Part shown: in pieces, positions 31,798 through 37,586 of the stretch
How positions within the stretch are numbered: position 1 is the stretch's first letter
How the letters are laid out: the number at the start of each line of letters is the position of its first letter
NCBI GenBank assembly: GCA_002686995.1
Contig: NYZC01000091.1
Coordinates: forward strand, 1-37,586
Reading direction: 5' to 3'
DNA length: 37,586 nucleotides
From: Phycisphaeraceae bacterium
GTDB taxonomy: Bacteria > Planctomycetota > Phycisphaerae > Phycisphaerales > Phycisphaeraceae
Notes under the pieces: model-generated
Told to the model about the DNA's origin: nothing
What the model saw: only the letters and a program-made list of their open reading frames with translations
Databases searched by the model: none
Translations under genes and position numbers: made by a program

Positions 31798-32732
31798 TTG
31801 ATCGCGATCGTTCAGTATTCGAATGATTTCGAAAGCTGGACCCGGCCCGTCGAATTGCTCCGCGCCGACGAGCGCGACGGCGACCCGGACACCCAGATCC
31901 ACGAGTTCAGCGTGACGCGCCGCGGCGATCAGCTCATCGGGCTCTCGGGAATGATGCGCATCTCGCAGCTCCTGCCCAGCGAGAGCTATCTCACGCTGGA
32001 GGAATCGCCCTGCGACGTCGAGCTGACCTGCAGCCGGGACGGCGGTGGCTGGCACCGCGTGGCCGACCGCCAGGTGTTCATGCCCGCGCAGACCCATGGG
32101 CCACCCGACTACGACCATCGCCGGGCCACGACCGAGTCGCCGCGTCCTCGCAACGAGGAGCTGGATGCGTCCGGAAACTACCAGCGCGGGGCGCGTTCGC
32201 TGCTTGCGCTGGGCGAGATCGACCGGGGCCTCACCTTCCACATGCTGGGCGCCCACATGCTGTTCGACGACGAGAAGGTCTACATCTTCTACGGCGCGAC
32301 AACCGGTGGCGCAAGGAAGGACACGCCTACGGCCTGCAGCTCGCCACCCTTCCGCGCGACCGGTTCCAGGCGCTCAAGCCGCGCCGACTCGCTCAGCCGG
32401 CCGTCCTCGAGACAAGGCCGCTCTACTTCGACCCCGACGGCGATCTGTTCATCAACGCCGACGCGTCGCTGGGCCGGCTGACGGCGGAGCTGGTCGACTT
32501 CAACGGAGGGGTCATCCCCGGTTTCGACGAAGACGCCTGCATTCCCATGACGACCGACAGCTACGATCACGCGATGCGCTGGAAGTCTGCCGAGGGAACT
32601 CAGGGGTTGACCGAGGCCGTCCGTCACCTGCAGTCGGACCCCGTCCTCGGCAGCTATCCCGGGCTGCGGGTCCGGTTCTATCTCAGGCAGGCCTGGCTCT
32701 ACGCGGCGCGATGGCCGCTGAGCGAAAGCTGA
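31798..32732 (+). pseudogene. Sialidase/glycosyl-hydrolase-like relic, 5'-truncated and frameshifted
   Basis: Open sequence starts abruptly 20 bases after the outer-membrane protein's stop, with ttg codons at 31795 and 31798 and no ribosome site. It reads FESWTRPVELLRADERDGD, TQIHEFSVTRRGDQLIGL, ESPCDVELTCSRDGGGW and ALGEIDRGLTFHMLGAHM, which looks like the later part of a five- or six-bladed propeller glycosidase-like protein of about 500 residues. The N-terminal portion is missing. Near 32315 a one-base deletion shifts the frame: adding one G gives GAREGHAYGLQLATLPRDRF, which continues to a stop at 32730-32732 (FYLRQAWLYAARWPLSES). Inferred non-functional. Confidence 0.65.
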
Positions 32733-32793
32733 ACTTACCGAGCGACCACATTCGCGCTGACTCTTCCGGTGGAGCACGAGTGAGGCGGTCCGC

Positions 32794-33765
32794 TTACGCG
32801 CAGTCCGGATCCCCATCCTCCCACCGCTGAAACGTCGCAGGCGGCTCAGCCAGAAGCCGTTCCTTCGCCTCGCGCCAGAGGTTCGCCCAGGCGGCAGCAT
32901 CAGGCAACACGCGCTCGGGGTCGCGCCGGCTGCGCGCGACGAACCCGGGAAACCAGGACCGGCCCGTGGGTTGGCCGATGGGCTGGTATCTCAGGTCGAC
33001 GCTCCAGCGAATATCACCGCTCAGGTTCGGCAACGAGGCATGCATGGTCAGCATCGTCAGGAACAGCACGTCGCCGGGACGCATCGCCAACGCCACGCGC
33101 CGGTCGCCGACGAGCCGGTCGGGTATCGCGTGTCTGCTGTAGTTGGAGTTCGGATCGGGACAGTGCGTCACGAGACCGCGTCGATGGCTTCGCGGCGCGA
33201 CCAGCATGCAGCCGTTCTCCCGGGTCGCCTCCGTAATCGGGATCCACACCGTCAGGATGCGGCTGTCGTCGGCCTCCGGCATGATGGTCGCCAGATCCTG
33301 GTGCCAGACCGTCCGGGCGACTTCACCGACCACCACGCCGTCGGCCGCAAGAGATTGCTCCGGCGGCTTGATGCGGACGTGCTGCGTCGGGTTCGAGTAG
33401 ATCTCCGGGCCGATGACCGCTTCAACCACGTCGAGCAGGCGCGGATTCGTGAGCAGCCCGAACGCGGCAGGGCCACAGTGGACGGACGTGCCTGCCTTGA
33501 CGCCCTTCTGCGGCAGGCAGATGTCGAGTTCATTCGCCAGCGATCCGCCCATTTCCTGGACGAGGGCACAATACCTGCTGCCGAATGGAAGATGCCCGTA
33601 AGCGCGCGAGACGACGCCATCGGATTCGAGGCGACGCGCCACGGCGTCCAGCAGCACCTCGTACTCGGCGCGCAGCGGGGCCAGGTCACGCTCCGCGTCG
33701 AGCAGGCCTCGCACGACCACGTAACCTTCCTGATCGAGTCGCGCACGTGCAGACGAAACATCCAA
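32794..33765 (-). CDS. Phytanoyl-CoA dioxygenase (PhyH) family protein
   Basis: A 323-residue protein from TTG 33765. The Fe(II)/2-oxoglutarate dioxygenase core is visible: His155-Gln-Asp157 in TVWHQDLATI, distal His242 in TMLTMHASLPNLSG, and Arg253 in DIRWSVDLRYQP for 2-oxoglutarate. The N-terminus LDQEGYVVVRGLLD is typical of PhyH proteins. Substrate unknown; bacterial members hydroxylate many small molecules. Start choice is uncertain: AAAGGTGAC precedes the TTG at 33765, whereas an ATG at about 33885 would add 40 residues that do not fit the family. Cytoplasmic. Confidence 0.85.
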   Translation of the reverse strand: MDVSSARARLDQEGYVVVRGLLDAERDLAPLRAEYEVLLDAVARRLESDGVVSRAYGHLPFGSRYCALVQEMGGSLANELDICLPQKGVKAGTSVHCGPAAFGLLTNPRLLDVVEAVIGPEIYSNPTQHVRIKPPEQSLAADGVVVGEVARTVWHQDLATIMPEADDSRILTVWIPITEATRENGCMLVAPRSHRRGLVTHCPDPNSNYSRHAIPDRLVGDRRVALAMRPGDVLFLTMLTMHASLPNLSGDIRWSVDLRYQPIGQPTGRSWFPGFVARSRRDPERVLPDAAAWANLWREAKERLLAEPPATFQRWEDGDPDCA

Positions 33766-34027
33766 TGGCTTGTCACCTTTCGAATGATGAGTGTAGTGGA
33801 CCTCGAACGACACGCAGCGGGTACTGGCGCGGGCGTCCGGCAGACCACGGGGACACCGCTGGACTGAGAGAGATAGAAAGGACATGATGACGTCGCAAAA
33901 CTGCACAGACGGCACGACGCGCGCCAGCAGGCATCATCCCTGTCTGCGCGGCGGTTTGGACTGGTTGGAAACGCCCTGAGGCGGCCGTAGCGCGGCGCGC
34001 GACTGTATTCATCTGAAAGGACGCTTC

Positions 34028-34486
34028 ATGGCCACGCCTGCCTCACCCGCGCTCCGCCTGCTCGTGACGATCACCATCATCATCCTCGGGATCACTCCGA
34101 CCCTGGTCCGGGCGCACTGGCCGAAGAAACTCGGCGACCGCAGCGCCGCCACGGTCTACGCCGTCGCGCTCCGCGATATCACGATCGACGGAAGGCTCGA
34201 CGACTGGCCCGCGAACCTCGTCCGTTACCGCGTCGTCAACAACTGGTCCCCCTACGGCCCGTCTGACCTCGCCGGTAAATCGCTCCAGGACAACCCGGAC
34301 CTGTCCGCGCAGTTCATGGTCGGCTACGACGCGGAACGTCAATTGCTCTACGTCGCGGGAATCGTTCGGGACGACGTGCACGTCCCGGTCAACAACAGCG
34401 AAGACCACTTTCCATGGGAAACCGATGCCTTCGAGGTCTATGACGAACGTGTTGACGGCGTGAACCTGGAAAGGATGTCACCATGA
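34028..34486 (+). CDS. CBM9-like exported protein, probably truncated
   Basis: The protein has 152 residues. GAAAGGA (34015-34021) precedes the ATG, which opens a signal peptide (LLVTITIIILGITPTLVRA). The body starts a CBM9/DOMON-type domain: ITIDGRLDDWPANL, FMVGYDAERQLLYVAGIVRDD, then WETDAFEVYDERVDG. That last block normally lies in the middle of the domain, so the domain is cut short and the frame ends within a few codons (NLERMSP). The stop codon overlaps the next ATG (ATGA), coupling it to the GH123-like gene. It may be a remnant of a longer protein whose 3' part was deleted, or a short form kept for coupling. Confidence 0.68.
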   Translation: MATPASPALRLLVTITIIILGITPTLVRAHWPKKLGDRSAATVYAVALRDITIDGRLDDWPANLVRYRVVNNWSPYGPSDLAGKSLQDNPDLSAQFMVGYDAERQLLYVAGIVRDDVHVPVNNSEDHFPWETDAFEVYDERVDGVNLERMSP

Positions 34487-37116
34487 GTCGAGCCGTTCTG
34501 ACCCTTCCTCTGCTTTTGGCAACGTCTGCACAGGCCCGTGACATCCGGCCCACCCTGGCTGCGCCCCGAACCACGACCGCCCCGATCATTGATGGCGTAT
34601 TAAACGATGCGGCGTGGAAAACCGCAGGGTGCGCGCCTCTGTTCTACTCCTGGAGCAAGGAGGAGCCCGCCGGGGTGAATACGCGGGCGTTCGTGACCTG
34701 GGACGAGCTGAACCTCTACGCGGCGTTCGAATGTGAGGAGCCGCTGGTCAGGTCCATGAGGGCGAGGCTCACGAAGCGTGACGACCTGATCTACGGCGAC
34801 GACTGCGTTGAGCTGTTCATTCGGGGGTTCGGCCACGATCACTACTATCACTTCATCATCAATGCGCTGGGCACCGTCTACGACGCGATGCGTTCCGACA
34901 GCACCTGGAACGGGAGCATACAAAGCGCCGGCTCGATCGCGGACGACCGCTGGTTCGTCGAAATGTCCATTCCGTGGTCGGACATGGGAGCGCGTCCGGA
35001 ACCGAACAAGCCCTGGACCGTGATGTTTGGGCGGGAAAGGTATGCCAGCGGCCCCCAGGAAGTCACCTCCTGGCCGTTCTCGGGCGGTCCGTTTCACAAC
35101 CCCGCCCGATTCGGGCGACTCGATTTCGTGGACGCCGGTGCCGTGCTCCACCGTCTCGATGCAGGCAAGCGTCTGCCGGGAATAAATCGTCTGGAATTCG
35201 ATGCGCGTGGAGGCGACGAGGACACCACCCTTTCCATTCGGTATGCGCCCGGCGACGACGGAGCATTGACGATCAAGGCCGGTTCACCCGCGAACGCGGA
35301 ATCGGATCGTGAGACACCCAGATACCCGGTGACGCTGCGTACGCCGCGCAACCTCGAAGTGGTATTGCACAACGGGGAGCACACATGGTTTCGCACGCGA
35401 TTTCGTACCGGCATCGAAACGCCGGTAGACATGGCACGTATTCAATCTGCATTGAATCGTATGCCTCTCGTTGCCAGCAGGATGAACGATGACCGCACTC
35501 GCCGCGACCTGGTGGCCGAGAGCAGGAAGGGCAAGAAGCTCGTCGCCCAGGCCGGCAGCATGGTGGAAGAAGCGATTCAGTCCGGGCGCACTGTGAACAC
35601 AGAGCAATGGGAGCCGATCGCCACGCAACTTGAGACCCTGCAAAAGGAATCGCAGCAACCTGTTCTATGGACCCGCAACCCCCTCTACGACACCTGGCCC
35701 CGCATCACCCCGCCCGATCTTGACTCCACCAGGACCGTGGACATCGTGGCGGCGGGCCGGGAATGGGAATCGGGCGCGCTGCTGGTCTCGAATCTCTTCG
35801 GAAAGGACGATCTGCCTCTGCGCCTCTACTTCGGCGAGCCGGAATCGTCTGCGGACAGGTCGACCGATACCGACGGAAAAGTCGGGCCGTTGACGCTGGA
35901 ACATTGCGAGCTTGCCGAAGCGGTCATGATCTACACCATCGGCAAGGGTGACATCGCCGAGCCGGTGGCGCCGCTTGGACCTTCCGGACGCATCACCGTT
36001 CCCCCCGGCGAAACCCGTGAGGTATGGATCACCGTCAACACGTTCAACGTTCTGCCCGGACGATATCGGGTGCCGCTGCAGGTGGATCCGGTGGACTACG
36101 TCGACGGCCCTGATCCCATGCAGGTGGACGTCAGGATCCGGGTGCTGGATTTCGAGCTGCCCACGAGGTTTCCCATCAAGGCCTACAACTTCGATTACAC
36201 CGCGGCCGCAAGGGACGAGCACTTGAAGGAGCTGCTGGAGAGCAGAGTCAACGTCTTCCATGTCCACATCGTTCCCGGGCCTGACGACGAGGGAAACGTC
36301 GATTTTTCCCGGATGGACGACGCGATCAGGAAGATCAGCCCCCACGGCGAGTTGAAGCTGGAAGTCTGGTTCATGCGCGAAACCGGCTGGCAGGCCCCGC
36401 GATACGAGCGATGGCTGAAGCGCCTGGTTTCGTACATGAACGGTCACGGCCTCGATTACGAGGACTGGTTCCTTCACATCTTCGATGAGTCGATGTCCGA
36501 TCGCTTCCTGGAATGCGCCAAGGCCATCAAGGCCGTCGACCCGAAGGTGCGGATCTTCCAGGACCACATGGACACGCCGGAGAGGATCAAGGCGTTCGCA
36601 CCGTATATCGACATCTGGTGTCCGGTTCAGCACCAGCTGGGATACCCGGGCCTGTCCACGATGAAGGCCACCGGGAAACCGGTATGGATGTACGACTGTG
36701 GCACCACTCCCGGATTCCCCCCTTCCCGGCATCGCTTCATGGCATGGCGCGCGTGGCACTACGACCTGGACGGGCTGTCCTTCTGGACGTACGCGCCCTG
36801 CAAATGGAACGATCCGTCGCGCGTACCGAACTACGGCCTGTACTACCCCACCTCCACCGGCGGCTCCATCCCCAGCAAGCGCTGGATGGCCTGGCGCCAG
36901 GGACTCGACGATTACCTTTACCTGGATGCGTACTCGGCCGAACTGGAGAAACGGGGCGGCCCCGAAGAGATCGACAAACAGATCCTCCAGGCAGCACACC
37001 ACCTGGGCGAGAGCAGCGAGAAGGCGGACATCGACGTATACGATCAGGTTCGGCGCAGGATCGCGCGTCGCCTGATGGTGCTGAAGGGGCATCCTGACGA
37101 GCCGGATTTCGATTGA
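34483..37116 (+). CDS. CBM9 plus DUF4091 (GH123-like) secreted glycoside hydrolase
   Basis: A complete 877-residue protein. A signal peptide (MSRAVLTLPLLLATSAQA) is followed by a CBM9-like domain (about 30-215: IIDGVLNDAAWKTAG, FVTWDELNLYAAFE, GDDCVELFIRG). A linker and Ig-like domain precede a DUF4091 region (about 560-850) related to the GH123 beta-N-acetylgalactosaminidase fold. IFDES at 666-670 supplies an Asp-Glu pair (668-669) in the position of the catalytic DE motif of GH123. PVWMYDCGTTPGFP and GLSFWTYAPCKWND are later barrel strands with substrate-binding aromatic residues. It is likely an exo-acting glycan hydrolase in the periplasm or outside. It overlaps the upstream CBM9 gene by ATGA. 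Confidence 0.82.
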   Translation: MSRAVLTLPLLLATSAQARDIRPTLAAPRTTTAPIIDGVLNDAAWKTAGCAPLFYSWSKEEPAGVNTRAFVTWDELNLYAAFECEEPLVRSMRARLTKRDDLIYGDDCVELFIRGFGHDHYYHFIINALGTVYDAMRSDSTWNGSIQSAGSIADDRWFVEMSIPWSDMGARPEPNKPWTVMFGRERYASGPQEVTSWPFSGGPFHNPARFGRLDFVDAGAVLHRLDAGKRLPGINRLEFDARGGDEDTTLSIRYAPGDDGALTIKAGSPANAESDRETPRYPVTLRTPRNLEVVLHNGEHTWFRTRFRTGIETPVDMARIQSALNRMPLVASRMNDDRTRRDLVAESRKGKKLVAQAGSMVEEAIQSGRTVNTEQWEPIATQLETLQKESQQPVLWTRNPLYDTWPRITPPDLDSTRTVDIVAAGREWESGALLVSNLFGKDDLPLRLYFGEPESSADRSTDTDGKVGPLTLEHCELAEAVMIYTIGKGDIAEPVAPLGPSGRITVPPGETREVWITVNTFNVLPGRYRVPLQVDPVDYVDGPDPMQVDVRIRVLDFELPTRFPIKAYNFDYTAAARDEHLKELLESRVNVFHVHIVPGPDDEGNVDFSRMDDAIRKISPHGELKLEVWFMRETGWQAPRYERWLKRLVSYMNGHGLDYEDWFLHIFDESMSDRFLECAKAIKAVDPKVRIFQDHMDTPERIKAFAPYIDIWCPVQHQLGYPGLSTMKATGKPVWMYDCGTTPGFPPSRHRFMAWRAWHYDLDGLSFWTYAPCKWNDPSRVPNYGLYYPTSTGGSIPSKRWMAWRQGLDDYLYLDAYSAELEKRGGPEEIDKQILQAAHHLGESSEKADIDVYDQVRRRIARRLMVLKGHPDEPDFD

Positions 37117-37317
37117 ATGGCCAGGAAGGACGCCCATACCGAATCGTTTCTGAACCTTTTCCTGGAAGGCGATGTCGAAGGCGCGACGCGCCTCCTGCAG
37201 CGCCAATCCGACGCCGCTGCCCGGAGCGACTACAAGGCGCATCCACTTCTCAAGGAGTGCGTGGATCGCAATGATCATGACCCGGTGCATCGGCTTGGTC
37301 GAGATCGCCTCCGATAA
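37117..37317 (+). CDS. Short ankyrin-like protein, probably truncated
   Basis: The protein has 66 residues, with its ATG immediately after the stop of the GH123-like gene. The sequence FLNLFLEGDVEGATRLLQRQSDAA and AHPLLKECVDRND has the look of the first repeat of an ankyrin-type protein of planctomycetes. It then runs into unrelated sequence and stops, so it is probably cut short by a deletion near 37270. A genuine small protein is possible. Confidence 0.4.
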   Translation: MARKDAHTESFLNLFLEGDVEGATRLLQRQSDAAARSDYKAHPLLKECVDRNDHDPVHRLGRDRLR

Positions 37318-37586
37318 CCGCACGGCAAACCCACCTTCAACGCGTCTGAGTGCCGTTGTCGCAGGAGGTTAGCGACATTCATCCTGACCGAGGCCCGTCG
37401 GGCCATTTCGTATTCGTTCGAATGTGTCGCAGGCACGTCGCCTTGAATCCGATAGCCACGTTAGGCTCTGTCTCAGAACTCTGCCGCGGGCCCAAGACCG
37501 AGCGAATCGTCCGTTGGCCAGGAGGCCGAAGCAGGCGATGTCGCGGTGCATCGTCGATGGAGGCCGACGCCGCCAACGGGCGATGC
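37318..37586. other. Right-edge sequence with no supported gene
   Basis: I see no convincing gene here. The stretch TTAGGCTCTGTCTCAGAAC (37463-37481) resembles ends seen in some IS4/IS5-type insertion sequences, but no partner end or transposase lies inside the window, so a mobile element is not claimed. Confidence 0.4.

Noticed and set aside
35665..37323. A 552-residue open frame on the minus strand
   Set aside because: Antisense of the GH123-like gene, which has clear domain motifs; the minus frame has none.
37440..37500. Insertion-sequence terminus
   Set aside because: A single stretch resembling an IS4/IS5-type end without a partner repeat, transposase or target duplication.

Overview
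The window is about 37.6 kb of GC-rich bacterial DNA with roughly 25 protein-coding genes. The lineage is most likely Planctomycetota, perhaps Phycisphaerae-like. The clues are secreted proteins with PEP-CTERM sorting tails, a prepilin-like protein with an [12 protein letters not shown]-terminus and a C-terminal DGH motif, many sialidase, CBM9 and glycoside-hydrolase-like proteins, and short-period repeats at gene borders. This lineage call is an inference from family content. I recognised no rRNA, tRNA, CRISPR array, integrase or intact transposase.

Layout. 1-2.2 kb: a PEP-CTERM LamG-like protein preceded by a paired-hairpin element and a good sigma70-type promoter, then a prepilin-like protein. 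2.2-2.5 kb: heptamer tandem repeats that run into the start codon of an EamA-type permease. 3.4-5.0 kb (minus): a PiT phosphate transporter with its DUF47/PhoU-like partner. 5.3-6.6 kb (plus): a truncated phosphonatase-like HAD gene coupled to an HpnZ-like alcohol dehydrogenase. 6.7-8.4 kb: a CBM9-like lipoprotein and an alpha/beta hydrolase. 8.6-18.5 kb (minus): six co-directional genes, read in order as NodB-like deacetylase, DegT aminotransferase, a protein with a possible nucleotidyltransferase motif, Gfo/Idh/MocA oxidoreductase, ceramidase-fold protein and a 1245-residue secreted multidomain protein. This looks like a sugar or glycoconjugate locus. 18.6-24.7 kb: a scarred stretch with a broken amidohydrolase fused tail-to-tail to a PhoPQ-related PEP-CTERM protein, a frameshifted PEP-CTERM gene with a second copy of the hairpin element, a sialidase, and a frameshifted dockerin-bearing hydrolase relic. 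24.9-29.2 kb: a second DegT aminotransferase, two paralogous exported proteins of unknown family, and a sialidase with an N-terminal lectin-like domain between them. 29.4-33.8 kb: a TrpB2-like enzyme, an outer-membrane barrel protein, a relic of a sialidase/GH-like gene and a phytanoyl-CoA dioxygenase family protein. 34.0-37.3 kb (plus): a CBM9 fragment, a CBM9-plus-DUF4091 (GH123-like) hydrolase and a short ankyrin-like ORF, closely coupled.

How it fits together. Most genes fit binding, trimming and remodelling of complex glycans outside the cell or in the periplasm, with cytoplasmic sugar-modifying enzymes alongside. A phosphate/phosphonate cluster sits at the left.

The most notable signals are non-coding. 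A two-hairpin element lies in the same orientation upstream of two PEP-CTERM genes, with GNRA-type loops and one compensatory base-pair change. Several families of short intergenic repeats, some as inverted pairs, lie at gene borders. The window also shows many deletion scars: four apparent single-base deletions and several genes cut by larger deletions. Either this genome is decaying here or the assembly carries indels and joins that need read-level checking.
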